Shown piece by piece: positions 42,921 to 55,837 of a stretch of 64,000 nt of DNA (the first letter of the stretch is position 1; every line of letters starts with the position of its first letter). The translations under genes and the position numbers were made by a program. The DNA is from Isoperla grammatica (taxonomy: Eukaryota > Arthropoda > Insecta > Plecoptera > Perlodidae): positions 38,858,200 to 38,922,199 of the forward strand of contig OX246744.1 of NCBI GenBank assembly GCA_945910005.1, given 5' to 3'. A model generated the notes under the pieces. It saw nothing but the letters and a program-made list of their open reading frames with translations. It was not told the DNA's origin and searched no databases.

Positions 42921-43729
42921 GTTGTCGCTTTGGGGGTGGCTAGTGCTCGGTAGGGACTGTGTTACATTGTCTTTGGTTCGAGGCCCGACGCGAGCTTAGT
43001 CGTACCGCGCGCGGACGCTGTCCAGCCGGCTGATGTTCCGTCGGTTGCGATAGTCGAGTTCGTGCGTAGTCAGCATCCATGCCGACTCGGAAGCTGTATA
43101 CCCTGTGCACGGTTAGATCAGGCACTGCTGTCTGTTGTGGTTGGCATTGGTTTTCGTTTTGACTCGACTCTCGTAAGTGTGGTTTATTACTGTCGAAATG
43201 TCCATAGTGGGTTTAGTATACCTAGGTTATGTTAGCGTTATAGCCTTCAACTACATTGTTGGGCATGCAGTCGTTTTGTTGAAAAGCTAGGTTTATTTTT
43301 ACACTTTGTATTGACATAAGGTTCAAGTTTAGGCTAATTTAGCTTTAGGTTTGTTGGACATTTCGGAGTTTGCCAGACTTGATCGTTGACGCGCGTCGAT
43401 CAGATGCGGTGGAATTGATTGGATTCCGACGTTGACGCAATAAGATAATTGAAATGTGCAGTTTTCTCGATGGTTCTTTTTGAGCATGTGAGTTTCGGTG
43501 CTGTCAGTCGTGCATTGGTTGTTGCGTTGCTAACTATACCCGTACGTCATGGACAGTTGGTCGTTTGTCGAGAACTGCAGAATTGGGCAGGTTCCGAGAT
43601 GGGAGGCGTTGGTGTGCGGCCCGGGTTATGAGCCAGGCGACACCTGCGCAGTCGGAACGTGTGAGGGTGTGGACCAAGGCCCAGGGCGCCCTGTTGGGCA
43701 CCGAGGTGTTGATTGCGGTACGGGGTTTG
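42921..43729 (+). other. CpG-rich stretch preceding the G-rich array
   Basis: GC-rich with many CpGs (for example CGCGCGCGGACGCTG near 43007). A plus-strand frame opens at 43549 (MDSWSFVENCRIGQVPRWEA) with several cysteines (CGPGYEPGDTCAVGTCEG) and runs into the array. No family is recognised. It could be a promoter island, the start of a repeat-containing gene, or neither. Confidence 0.3.
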
Positions 43730-46700
43730 TTGGGAGGGGCAAGGGGGCTCCTTCCAGTCAGGAGGCGCAGTGGGCAGCGAGATACCGGTATTGTTGGGAG
43801 GGGGCAAGGGGGCTCCTTCCAGTCAGGAGGCGCAGTGGGCAGCGAGATACCGGTATTGTTGGGAGGGGCAAGGGGGCTCCTTCCAGTCAGGAGGCGCAGT
43901 GGGCAGCAAAATACTGGTATTGTTGGGAGGGGGCAAGGGGGCTCCTTCCAGTCAGGAGGCGCAGTGGGCTGCGAGATACCGGTATTGTTGGGAGGGGGCA
44001 AGGGGGCTCCTTACAGTCAGGAGGCGCAGTGGGCAGCAAAATACTGGTATTGTTGGGAGGGGGCAAGGGGGCTCCTTCCAGTCAGGAGGCGCAGTGGGCT
44101 GCGAGATACCGGTATTGTTGGGAGGGGGCAAGGGGGCTCCTTACAGTCAGGAGGCGCAGTGGGCAGCGAGATACTGGAATTGTTGGGTGGGGGCAAGGGG
44201 GCTCCTTCCAGTCAGGAGGCGCAGTGGGCAGCAAAATACTGGTATTGTTGGGCGGGGGCAAGGGGGCTCCTTCCAGTCAGGAGGCGCAGTGGGCAGCGAG
44301 ATACTGGAATTGTTGGGTGGGGGCAAGGGGGCTCCTTCCAGTCAGGAGGCGCAGTGGGCAGCGAGATACTGGAATTGTTGGGAGGGGGCAAGGGGGCTCC
44401 TTCCAGTCAGGAGGCGCAGTGGGCAGCGAGATACCGGTATTGTTGGGAGGGGGCAAGGGGGCTCCTTCCAGTCAGGAGGCGCAGTGTGCAGCGAGATACC
44501 GGTATTGTTGGGAGGGGGCAAGGGGGCTTCTTCCAGTCAGGAGCCGCAGTGGGCAGCGAGATACCGGTATTGTTGGGAGGGGGCAAGCAGGCTCCTTCCA
44601 GTCAGGAGGCGCAGTGGGCAGCGAGATACCGGTATTGTTGGGAGGGGGCAAGGGGGCTTCTTCCAGTCAGGAGCTGCAGTGGGCAGCGAGATACCGGTAT
44701 TGTTGGGAGGGGGCAAGCAGGCTCCTTCCAGTCAGGAGGCGCAGTGGGCAGCGAGATACCGGTATTGTTGGGAGGGGGCAAAGGGCTTCTGCCAGTCAGG
44801 AGGCGGAGTGGGCAGCGAGATATTGGTATTGTTGGGAGGGGCAAGGGGGCTCCTTCCAGTCAGGAGGCGCCGTGGGCAGCGAGATACTGGTATTGTTGGG
44901 AGGGGGGAAAGGGGGCTCCTTCCAGTCAGGAGGCGCCGTGGGCAGCGAGATACTGGAATTGTTGGGAGGGGGCAAGGGGGCTCCTTCCAGTCAGGAGGCG
45001 CCGTGGGCAGCGAGATACTGGTATTGTTGGGAGGGGGCAAGGGGGCTCCTTCCAGTCAGGAGGCGCAGTGGGCAGCGAGATACCGGTATTGTTGGGAGGG
45101 GGCAAGGGGGCTCCTTCCAGTCAGGAGGCGCAGTGGGCAGCGAGATACCGGTATTGTTGGGAGGGGGCAAGGGGGCTCCTTCAGTCAGGAGGCGCCGTGG
45201 GCAGCGAGATACCGGTATTGTTGGGAGGGGGCAAGGGGGCTCCTTCCAGTCAGGAGGCGCAGTGGGCAGCGAGATTCCGGTATTGTTGGGAGGGGGCAAG
45301 GGGGCTCCTTCCAGTCAGGAGGCGCAGTGGGCAGCGAGATATTGGTATTGTTGGGAGGGGGCAAGGGGGCTCCTTCCAGTCAGGAGGCGCAGTGGGCAGC
45401 GAGATACCGGTATTGTTGGGAGGGGGCAAGGGAGCTCCTTCCAATCAGGAGGCGCAGTGGGCAGCGAGATACCGGTATTGTTGGGAGGGGCAAGGGGGCT
45501 CCTTCCAGTCAGGAGGTGCAGTGGGCAGCGAGATACCGGTATTGTTGGGAGGGGCAAGGGGGCTCCTTCCATTCAGGAGGCGCAGTGGGCAGCGAGATAC
45601 CGGTATTGTTGGGAGGGGGCAAAGGGGCTCCTTCCAGTCAGGAGGCGCAGTGGGCAGCGAGATACCGGTATTGTTGGGAGGGGCAAGGGGGCTCCTTCCA
45701 GTCAGGAGGCGCAGTGGGCAGCAAAATACTGGTATTGTTGGGAGGGGGCAAGGGGGCTCCTTCCAGTCAGGAGGCGCAGTGGGCAGCGAGATACCGGTAT
45801 TGTTGGGAGGGGGCAAGGGGGCTCCTTCCAGTCAGGAGGCGCAGTGGGCAGCGAGATACCGGTATTGTTGGGAGGGGGCAAGGGGGCTCCTTCCAGTCAG
45901 GAGGCGCAGTGGGCAGCGAGATACCGATATTGTTAAGAGGGGGCAAGGGGGCTCCTTCCAGTCAGGAGGCGCAGTAGGCAGCGAGATACTGGTATTGTTG
46001 GGAGGGGGCAAGGGGGCTCCTTCCAGTCAGGAGGCGCAGTGGGCAGCGAGATACTGGTATTGTTGGGAGGGGCAAGCAGGCTCCTTCCAGTCAGGAGGCG
46101 CAGTGGGCAGCGAGATACCGGTATTGTTGGGAGGGGGCAAGAGGGCTCCTTCCAGTCAGGAGGCGCAGTGGGCAGCGAGATACTGGTATTGTTGGGAGGG
46201 GGCAAGGGGGCTCCTTCCAGTCAGGAGGCGCAGTGGGCAGCGAGATACCGGTATTGTTGGGAGGGGGCAAGGGGGCTCCTTCCAGTCAGGAGGCGCCCTG
46301 GGCAGCGAGATACTGGTATTGTTGGGAGGGGGCAAGGGGGCTCCTTCCATTTAAGGAGGCGCAGTGGGCAGCGAGATACCGGTATTGTTTGGAGGGGGCA
46401 AGGGGGCTTTTTCCAGTCAGGAGGCGCAGTGGGCAGCCAGTTACCGGTATTGTTGGGAGGGGGCAAGGGGGCTCCTTCCAGTCAGAAGGTGCAGTGGGCA
46501 GCGAGATACCGGTATTGTTGGGAGGGGGCAAGGGGGCTCCTACCAGTCAGGAGGCGCAGTGGGCAGCGAGATACCGGTATTGTTGGGAGGGGGCAAGGGG
46601 GCTCCTTCCAGTCAGGAGGCGCAGTGGGCAGCGAGATACCGGTATTGTTTGGAGGGGGCAAGGGGGCTTTTTCCAGTCAGGAGGCGCAGGGGGCAGCCAG

Positions 46701-47950
46701 ATACCGGTATTGTTGGGAGGGGGCAAGGGGGCTCCGTCCAGTCAGGAGGCGCAGTGGGCAGCGAGATACTGGTATTGTTGGGAGGGGGCAAGGGGGCTGC
46801 TTCCAGTCAGGAGGCGCAGTGGGCAGCGAGATACCGGTATTGTTGGGAGGGGGCAAGGGGGCTCCTTCCAGTCAGGAGGCGCAGTGGGCTGCGAGATACC
46901 GGTATTGTTGGGAGGCGGCAAGGGGGCTCCTTCCAGTCAGGAGGCGCAGTGGGCAGCGAGATACCGGTATTGTTGGGAGGGGGCAAGGGGGCTCCTTCCA
47001 GTCAGGAGGCGCAGTGGGCAGCGAGATACCGGTATTGTTGGGAGGGGGCAAGGGGGCTCCGTCCAGTCAGGAGGTGCAGTGGGCAGCGAGATACCGGTAT
47101 TGTTGGGAGGGGGCAAGGGGGCTCCTTCCAGTCAGGAGGTGCAGTGGGCAGCGAGATACCGGCATTGTTGGGAGGGGGCAAGGGGGCTCCGTCCAGTCAG
47201 GAGGCGCAGTGGGCAGCGAGATACCGGTATTGTTGGGAGGGGGCAAGGGGGCTCCTTCCAGTCAGGAGGCGCAGTGGGCAGCGAGATACTGGTATTGTTG
47301 GGAGGGGGCAAGGGGGCTCCTTCCAGTCAGGAGGCGCAGTGGGCAGCGAGATGCCGGTATTGTTGGGAGGGGGAAAGGGGGATCCTTCCAGTCAGGAGGC
47401 GCAGTGGGCAGCGAGATACCGGTATTGTTGGGAGGGGGCAAGGGGGCTCCTTCCAGTCAGGAGCCGCAGTGGGCAGCGAGATACCGGTATTGTTGGGAGG
47501 GGGCAAGGGGGCTCCTACCAGTCAGGAGGCGCAGTGGGCAGCGAGATACCGGTATTGTTGGGAGGGGGCAAGAGGGCTCCTTCCAGTCAGGAGGCGCAGT
47601 GGGCAGCGAGATACCGGTATTGTTGGGAGGGGGCAAGGGGGCTCCTTCCAGTCAGGAGCCGCAGTGGGCAGCGAGATACCGGTATTGTTGGGAGGGGGCA
47701 AGGGGGCTCCTACCAGTCAGGAGGCGCAGTGGGCAGCGAGATACCGGTATTGTTGGGAGGGGCAAGGGGGCTCCTTCCAGTCAGGAGGCGCAGTGGGCAG
47801 CGAGATACCGGTATTGTTGGGAGGGGGCAAGGGGGCTCCTTCCAGTCAGGAGGCGCAGTGGGCAGCGAGATACCGGTATTGTTGGGAGGGGGCAAGGGGG
47901 CTCCTTCCAGTCAGGAGGCGCAGTGGGCAGCGAGATACCGGTATTGTTGA
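43730..47950. repeat. G-rich 65-bp minisatellite (~65 copies)
   Basis: Unit: TTGGGAGGGGGCAAGGGGGC, TCCTTCCAGTCAGGAGGCGC, AGTGGGCAGCGAGATACCGG, TATTG. It has no stop in any plus frame, so three overlapping frames of about 530-930 codons exist, all encoding the same 65-residue cycle in different phase (for example GKGAPSSQEAQWAARYRYCW). One-base indels in the G runs shift frames without consequence, which argues against coding. The G runs could support quadruplexes. The right end dissolves into a poly-G and GT run. Confidence 0.9.
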
Positions 47951-48638
47951 GAGGGGGGGGGGGGGGGTGTGTGTGTATATTTTAGAAATTGCTGTGGGGA
48001 AGATGTTAGTTGTTAATGTCTTGTGGTTCACCTAACGCGTGGAATCTGTTCCTGTATGTTGAAACAGCGTGCTCGGTGGATAAGCATCTGAGGTCGGCAT
48101 GAGACTAGCTACGTTGGGACTCACACATTCGAAACCTACCTAGAAGAACTAACTTGAACCTGTAACACATGGTCGGTAACCATTGCAATGAAAGCGTTTG
48201 CTCCAAGCCGACAACAACATCTAGAGAAGTGTAGCCGCGATAACCCGTAATGTGATCTCCACACGAGCCAGTTCGACAGAGTTGCAAAGATTATCTCGCG
48301 GTTTGAAAGTCCACATGTGGCGTGATGAGAGGAGCGCAAAGTCCCGAGTCTCGATCATGACCCCTGGAGGTCGGCAATGACCCAACACGAAGCAACGGTC
48401 AACATAACATGATGAACCAACGTTTCAGATCAAGGAGATCCAAGTCTTGTACCATAAAAATCATCCTTTTGTCGATTTAATGCTAAATTTTTTTATACAA
48501 CTATACTATCACTAAAGTAGGTATTCCCATGCCGGCCTGAAATCCTTATCTTCTGCCCATTTCACAGGCGATAATTCATCGAAATTCACCGGATTTCTGC
48601 AATCATTCACACATTCGTAAGTGCAATGTTCAGTTTCC

Positions 48639-48640
<2 letters not shown>
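47951..48640. other. No supported gene; possible tRNA-derived SINE
   Basis: CTCGGTGGATAAGCATCTGA at 48071-48090 and ACATTCGAAACC at 48126-48137 are spaced roughly like tRNA A and B boxes. Suggestive of a SINE only. Confidence 0.35.

Positions 48641-48724
<84 letters not shown>
48641..48724. repeat. (GT)42 microsatellite
   Basis: Uninterrupted 84-bp GT tract. Confidence 0.98.
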
Positions 48725-48727
<3 letters not shown>

Positions 48728-49060
48728 CTACTTAAACCGAGGACCTCAACCGTGAAACACACCGGAAAACGAGGACCTACATGAAACCGAGGACGTCCTC
48801 GGTTTCATGTGAGATTGCCATTCGCTTTGGCATGCTGTGATTGGCTTATATTTGAAATTTCACTTTCATTGGAGCGGGTCCTCGTTTTGGTGTATTCAGT
48901 GGGTTTGTGTTAGTGTTTCCAAAAGTTAGTTCCAAGTGTGTTTCCTAGGGCTGCGCCACATCCGCTCTAAACACACCGTTCCAACGCAAGAGCCGAAGGC
49001 GAGGACTTCGGGGTATTTAAATTGGAAACCGAGGACTCACAATAAGTGAGGCTGAAGGCC
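48725..49060. repeat. Region of scattered CGAGGAC motifs with a perfect 32-bp palindrome
   Basis: The palindrome at 48779-48810 has arms ACATGAAACCGAGGAC / GTCCTCGGTTTCATGT with no spacer. ACCGAGGAC, AACGAGGAC or its complement recurs at about 48737, 48770, 48888, 48990 and 49026. Confidence 0.7.
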
Positions 49061-50444
49061 ACTGTTTTCACACGACCCCATCGTGAGTGTGCGTCTGTAT
49101 TCTCATGATGTCGTTATAGCGAAAGATTAGAAGATTCGTGACACGCATCATTGTGCGAATCATGTTCTTATGTTTCAATTATAAATAACGCATTGATTTC
49201 TCTCAGGAACACGTGTTTCCATCAGTTGATGGTTATTATAATTTGTATTGATTAATTTCTTGCCTCTATCATGTGTAGCAAAGCCAACAATTAGTCTGAA
49301 ATTCATCCCCTAACCCTAAGGGCGTCCATGTGGCAGACGCTCATGCATAATCGTTAAAATGGACCAAAATAGTAATGCTCAATATGTTGTAAGCAGGGTC
49401 AGGGAGAATGTTCACGCATGCCATTATAAATTCGAAACGCTAATTTATTCATACATTGGTGGGTAAGTATACATTAACATTTAATCTTTTCATGTAATTA
49501 ATGATTTTATGTATTTTCAACGCGTTTTGTTGATTAATAATTGGGATTATGCTATTCGAGACTATGAGTAGTGATGGATAAGTATGAAGGACAGTTACCG
49601 AAGAAACCATGCAATATGTGGGATTCGCACCCACGTCTCTTTGTTGTCATACGACCGAGGACGGCTATTTTCAACATATAATTCTTCATATAGTCATGGT
49701 CCCTGGTCACGTATGAAATGTACTCATAACCAGGGCCGTTTTAACTGTTAATGACAACGTAGGCACTACTTTTAATGTCGCCCCCCCCCCCCCCTCGGTA
49801 CTTTCGAATCCAAAATATCGTTATGATTATTGTGTACGGTACCGATATGTTAATAAAATATAATATTGTATTTTTTTTGCAAATAATGTTTAGGTTTCCT
49901 AGTTTTAGGGCCTACATACAAATATGGAATTCAATAATAGGTAATCAATTAATCAATTTTGTCATCTGCCAGTCATTAATTCATATATATATATATTTTC
50001 AATTTGTTTATATACCGCGGGCTGTGCGCTCTATAGGGCCTACCAAATGCGCTCATGGCGCCCTAGGCAAGTGCCTAGTCCGCCTATTGGGTAATATGGC
50101 CCTGCTCATAACGTATTTGTTATTCATTTATTATGATACTATGATATCTTTATATTAATGCCCTCAAAGATGTAATTTATTACTAGCGTAGTTTATTATT
50201 TATAAATGAATTACTCAATCCCTATAAAAAATAAAGTGGTTTAATCGTAACCATGCACGATATTTACCACAGCTTAACAAGATCGTTCACGCGCCGGTGG
50301 TTCAAGTCCCATCGAAATCGTTCCACAGACGGCCGAGATACGTTCGTATGAAGGCTTGGGTGATGGTTTGAATTTTCCGAAGAATCGCGCGCTACCACTC
50401 GTTGCACGCAAGCATTTTCAATTCGATACCTGCTCAAGGACTGC
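49061..50444. other. No supported gene
   Basis: A/T-rich, with a C14 run at 49781-49794. On the minus strand GGGTGCGAATCCCAC at 49620-49634 is B-box-like and could be a SINE remnant. Confidence 0.4.
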
Positions 50445-50730
50445 TATAGTAGCCGTCATTTCTGTGGAGCGCTTTCTCGAGCTCTATTCACGAAGGGTTA
50501 CATGCCCGTTTAACTTAGCACAATGAGCTTCTCCACGGGCGGGCGCACTGTCAAAGATGCTACTATTGTCACCAAAAGGGGCAAAAACACAAATTTACAA
50601 AACAAATTCTTGACCGGTGTCAAAGCAATCGTCTGCCTTATTGTAGCTGTGACGAGTACATGACAGCGAGCTCTATTCAAGAAGAACTGAAAGGAACCGC
50701 TAGCGCTCTACGAAAATGAGGGCTACTATA
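50445..50730. mobile_element. MITE with TATAGTAGCC inverted ends
   Basis: 286 bp. The left end TATAGTAGCCGTCATTTCTG...GAGCGCT is mirrored by AGCGCTCTACGAAAATGAGG and GCTACTATA at the right. No coding capacity. A SINE-like element begins immediately after it. Confidence 0.65.
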
Positions 50731-50735
50731 CCTTA

Positions 50736-50945
50736 TTGTGGTGGGCAGGTTTGTATGCTCCGGTGATCCCGAGAGCTATGCCGGCGGAAGCGCATGCTTC
50801 TAGTAGGGCGTTCCTAGCCGGACAGGTCGAGGGGGAGAAGTCAGACGAAATTCAGTTCACATCCCTCCTTTCCCTTTACCTCCACTTTCACTTTTCCTCC
50901 CCACCCTCCTAATGTCCCTTTTCCTCCAAACACCCCCGACGTCAT
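50736..50945 (+). repeat. SINE/LINE-5'-like dispersed repeat, copy 1
   Basis: GTGGTGGGCAGGTTTGTATG, then GATCCCGAGAGCTATGCCGG, then GAGAAGTCAGACGAA. Shared with 56085-56405 and 56655-56965. The pyrimidine-rich 3' part is typical of these copies. No open reading frame. Confidence 0.65.
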
Positions 50946-52129
50946 ATGTTCATAGTTGTCGAGTACGTCGTTAAACTCAAATAAAAAATAAATTTATAAA
51001 TGAGGTAAACAATCGCTTTGAATAGGCCACTCTTTGATTGTATTATTTTATCTATAAGAAATGTAGCCTTAGCAACGCTATTATAGCGTTCTTGTTCTTC
51101 CGTTTTGATAGTCCTCATTGCACATGTCATGTTGCACAAATATTTAATTTTCGATGTTAACATAATACGGACAAAACACGCACACACAAACTTGGTAAAA
51201 AGTCAGTGCCAATTGTCAAGGTAAAAAGTCAATGGAAGACACAAACTTCTACGATCCCTCGTTCTTATCCACCGAAATTACTGTGTAGTGTTTTGATTGA
51301 AACAGTGAACACATCTTTATGACTCCTAATTTTGTCCCAAACCAGGGCCTTTTTTGGCGAAAATATACATAGGGGTACCCCTTCCCCCCCCCCCCCACCC
51401 CGCTCCCACCCCAGTGTGCCAAGTTTGACGGGAATCGCACCACTTTTGTGTTTGCCATTTATGTAACAGCTGTAAAAATAAGAAACCATGTAGGTCAGTT
51501 ATTCTCAATCTTATGAACTTCTCGGCTCAGGCGGCCCATCTTTAGGTGGAACAAGATCTTGTTTGCGCGCTTGTGTGTGTTTGTTTAAATAGAGATCATG
51601 GATGAATCGACAACGGCCGGGGCTTCAGATAATTTTCATTCATCAATTGTTGCATGTAAATAAACCGTATAAGAGTTGTCCAACAGAGTTAAAAATATAC
51701 AAAACCATACAGATTATGTCAGAATTACGTCCGCCATAATTTGGAAGACTGGTCTCGGTAGCTCCCACGGTGCTCGCTAAATATTAATATTTAGACCGGG
51801 GCTAACTTGTTTTTACCATGGCCATCACGAATCAAAAGCGTTGTTTTCACGGAGAAAACAACCCCGGACTAAATATATATTTAAGGGAATTTAAAGCTTG
51901 TTTATAATAATAATATCTAAACATGTCCTCGCTAAATAAGCTGGGAGCCTATTTACCATTCCCTTTGTGCTGGGGTCGTTTGCCTGATACGGGGTAGGCT
52001 ACATTCTCATCCAACAACTTGGCGCCACAACATATAACATGCCATGGTCGTCATTATATCATATATTCTGATGAAAGTCACTGACTGCGACTCACGCCAA
52101 GCACAAAATCTTCCTCACACTTTACTTTA
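50946..52129. other. No supported gene
   Basis: A/T-rich, with a C13 run at 51384-51396. Nothing recognised. Confidence 0.45.
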
Positions 52130-52262
52130 CTTTATTATAATTAAGGCCAGTGTAGGGCACAATGCCCTTGTTAGCCTGATGAGTGATGAGGGATGAATGA
52201 TAATAAGGAAGGGAGGAGGGGAAGCCTGGTACCGGCACGTAGCCTACTCCTGTCGAAGACAA
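52130..52262 (+). repeat. Dispersed SINE-like element, second copy
   Basis: ATTATAATTAAGGCCAGTGT, AGGGCACAATGCCC and CGGCACGTAGCCTACTCCTG match 40470-40600. Confidence 0.65.
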
Positions 52263-53334
52263 ATTATAAATATTATATATCACACTACAAATATTAAGAA
52301 CTGTCATGAAAACACTACGAAATTAATCTATATCCACATCATTTGCTTACTACTACCATTGCGATAACATTAGCAATTAATACACACATGGTTCGAGGAT
52401 GAAACACATTTTACAAATAAATACACTATACATTACTCCCCCGTTCTTTGACTATACTCGATTTATACAGAATAAATGTTATAATTATTACATCCACAAG
52501 CTGATGTTAAAGTGAGAGAGTAGAATTAAAACATCCTTACATATTTATTATTTTGAAAAACAATAATGTTTTGGTAATTTTTAACTTTTGTATGCTTTAA
52601 ATAAAAGAAGACGATTTTGATCAGTTCATACGCTCAGTTGGGAGTTCTTTGTCCGAAGGCTTTTATTCCTGGATCATATTTTATCCTTGTATTGTTAATT
52701 ATCTATTTTCGTCTTACAATGCATGCTTGCAGATTTAAAACATTATTAACAGTGTGGTGTCAAACTTTGGGGATTAAGGTTACTGTTACATTTTCTGTTA
52801 ATTTGTGTCGTGTCGCGTGAATAAATGATGGTGCATTGTATACAACGTCGAGCGAGTCGCGATTAATTTGTATTCACAATCACATTTTTGCATTCCGATT
52901 TGTGGTTCTTGGGTTCTTGGCGTAAGAATAAATAGTTGTACTGTTATTATTTAAACCCACACTCAACAGGGTGTTTGCGTCTTGCCGCCTTGTGTAAATT
53001 GGAGGGTTCGAAAGCTTGTGTAACAGCTTCGTTCTTCTCGTCAACTGCTCGGCAGTCCAGGTTAGTGGAGGAATTATTGATAGTAACGTTTTGAACTAAA
53101 ACGGAACAATTTTCGTTTAAATTTTAACTCATGATGTCAAATTATCTGTGACCATTAAAGCGCAACCCAGCTTTATGAATCATGTATGAAGATTATAGCA
53201 ATTGGTATAAAAGTTCGCCCCTACTGAGGATCAAAACCAGATCCTACAGATAACACAGATAAAACCAGGCTCTACAGATAGTAATAACTGGGAATGATCG
53301 AATTTCTATTTGTTAAAATTTGACATTATTTCGA
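52263..53334. other. No supported gene; inverted SINE-like fragment at 52990-53075
   Basis: The fragment AAGCTTGTGTAACAGCTTCG then TTCTTCTCGTCAACTGCTC is the reverse complement of 40655-40735. The rest is A/T-rich. Confidence 0.5.
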
Positions 53335-54450
53335 TAAACATTTCCCTTAGTCTCACCTCATTTAAACGCGTGCATATTATTATCGAACTAGAAATCCTTG
53401 TTCTAAATCGAATGAAACAAGTTTAACTAATAACTATGCAGCTCTAAAACTCATTGAGATAGCGCCCATAATATGGTCGACCAATTAGGAGTCAGTGTGG
53501 CTGCACGCGTCGCGCTGGCTCTCGTTGTATGTACGGATACAATAACCCTTACTAATACAAATCGAATGCGACCTTCCGTTTAACTCCTGATAAATCGCTG
53601 GTTGAGTTATGATCGATTTCTTACACGTAAATTCTACAGACGAGAATAATTTATTTTGTGGTTTGAAAACACGGCTGAAGTGTTGGGGTAGGCAACTAAT
53701 ACGTTGGCTGGCTTCTTACGGCAATATCATTCCAACACATACGGCTGTATCTTCCGATTGGGTGCACGGATTGGACTGATTTTGCAAAACCGTACAGAGT
53801 AAGTGATTACGGTTAAAGGTATGTTTCGCATTTTTCTCTAAGAACAACAACATTTATACAATTAATTGTTACAAATGGGTACATTTTCTGCTCGTTGACG
53901 GACGTACCAAGAGGGTGAGATCAAAATGTTTCAAATAAAACCATTCCCAATTAAGTCCAGCACTAGGTGTATTTAGCTTTCACAACGCCAAAAACGACGC
54001 CTTGATCCCTGGCGTCGTGAGGGACGTGACCATTCTATTAGACATCATTTTATTTTAATTCAATAACATCGGCGATTGTGTGTAGATACTAGATAACGAG
54101 TGTGAAAACCGTTTTAAAATCGGGCTTACCGTTGCACTATAATGAAAATAAACAAGTTTAGAATTGAGAAATTCTAGCAACTCGTTGACGAACGTACCGA
54201 GAGGACTAGAGAAAAATGTTTCAAACAAAACCATTCCCAATTAAGTACATCACTAGGTATAGTTGGTTTTCGCAACGCCAGAAACGACGCGTCGACCCCG
54301 AGCGTCGTGTACGTCCCGTCAATTCTACGGAAATCATTTTATTTTACTTTTATTACATCGGCGATGGTACGTAGAAAACGAATGTGAAAACCGTTTTTAA
54401 ATCGGACGACCCGTTGCACTATAATGAAAATAACCATTTATGAAATTGAG
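53335..54450. repeat. Left arm of a large inverted repeat, with an internal ~290-bp tandem duplication
   Basis: Pairs in reverse complement with 58800-60280: for example GGTCGACCAATTAGGAGTCA (53475) with TGACTCCTAATTGGTCGACC (60112), and AAAACCATTCCCAATTAAG with CTTGGGAATGGTTTTATTTG. Inside, a unit beginning CTCGTTGACGGACGTACC is repeated once about 290 bp later (54181). No protein frame is seen; probably transposon-derived. Confidence 0.75.
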
Positions 54451-55574
54451 AAATTGTAGCTAACGTAACATTGTATCAGACATGGACGCCTGATGTTTGT
54501 TCTTGTTACATCCACATGGATTGTTGTACAATATTCAATGTTGATTTTATTCAAACTACATGCCTAAATTAAGTACTAGAAAGTGAGAAATCGATTCTGG
54601 TAGTCTTGGTTTGTTTACAATTGTAATCTCAAATACGCTGATATTTTAGAATAGAAAATCGTTTTTTGAATAGTTCGTAAAATCTTTAGTTTAGCTTACA
54701 CAATTACCAAAGATAAAAAGCAATCCCGGGACTTGATACTTCATTATTTGATGACTTCATTGACTTGATATTTTTCTTGTTTTGTAGATAAACGTTTTCT
54801 TGCTGATCCATTTTTGTCGATAAATGGATTTTTAACCCATTTGTAATTTTCTACACAAATATTATATAAATTGCTGGCAAATATTGAATACATTCACTTA
54901 GATTGTATTTGCAATTGTGGCACACATCGTGGAACTGTCCATATTGTTTATAACATTGTTAAACAGTGGAAAAGCAGTAACATTTCTTTAGTCACTATTT
55001 CGAACCCAAACATTAATTTTTATAATGAAAGTATCAATATTTTCACTCAAAGATGTTATGTTCGTTTCTCCCTTGCATTTTCATATTCAGTTAGTTTAAT
55101 TTGCCGAAGATATCAACCAGATAAGTCACCAAGCATTGTTTTTCACTAATTAAAAAATTAACGCATTCTTTCTTTTTTTTACTGGCAAATAGACGACATT
55201 TCTTAATTTTAATTTTTTTTTTTCTTTTCTTACTCCCTTGCTGCTCCCCTCCATCGATATGTGACCACCCCTTACCCCTGTGAAAACCCGACAATCATAT
55301 CATATTTATTAATTTCATATTATATTATTTAATTTATTTATAATCAGTCATATTTGGTATGCTGGGCGGTGGTCACATAACTAGGGGGCGGAGCTTTCAA
55401 ACTATGTCACACTTAAAGTGTCTGCACTCTAACTATTTCATCTTTTGATGCAGGAGTAAGGGAGTTTTCCGCTGAGCCTCTTTTGTAACTTTTCTATATA
55501 CATCTTTTCATACAGTTTCTCTAAAAAGTTCAATTCTATATACACCTTAACTTCCACTTTTCATATGCTCACGA
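54451..55574. other. No supported gene
   Basis: A/T-rich; nothing recognised apart from short open frames. Confidence 0.45.
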
Positions 55575-55730
55575 CCCTATTTTGATTCCTCGCGAACCCG
55601 CGTGGGCCGCGACCCATAGTTTGAGAACTCCTGAGTCATCGTGGCTCCCTGTCTATGTCGCGAGAGCAAAGCTTGTTGTTGAAGCACTTGGCTGGGGTGT
55701 GTTGGGGGGGGGGGGGGGGGGGGTTATGCG
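55575..55730. repeat. hAT-type terminus plus flank, inverted relative to 58630-58800
   Basis: CCGCGACCCATAGTTTGAGAA is the reverse complement of TTCTCAAACTATGGGTCGCGA at 58742. The GGTTCTCAAACT end is common in hAT elements. The match continues outside it (CTGTCTATGTCGCGAGAGCA with TCTCGCTACATAGACAG), so the duplication is larger than one terminus. A G20 run lies at 55704-55723. Confidence 0.65.
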
Positions 55731-55837
55731 TGCTGGTAGGCATAAGACCGTCCAGGTTTCCCACGCTCGCGCTGTTCCCAAAATAGCGTACAGTTAGTAG
55801 GGAAATAAGTAAACAAGTAAAAACAAATCGCTCTGGC

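Noticed and set aside
43549..47985. Open frames of 528-929 codons
   Set aside because: The 65-bp unit lacks stops in all three plus frames, and indels in the G runs move between frames freely. No domain or splice evidence. Kept as a finding, not as a gene.
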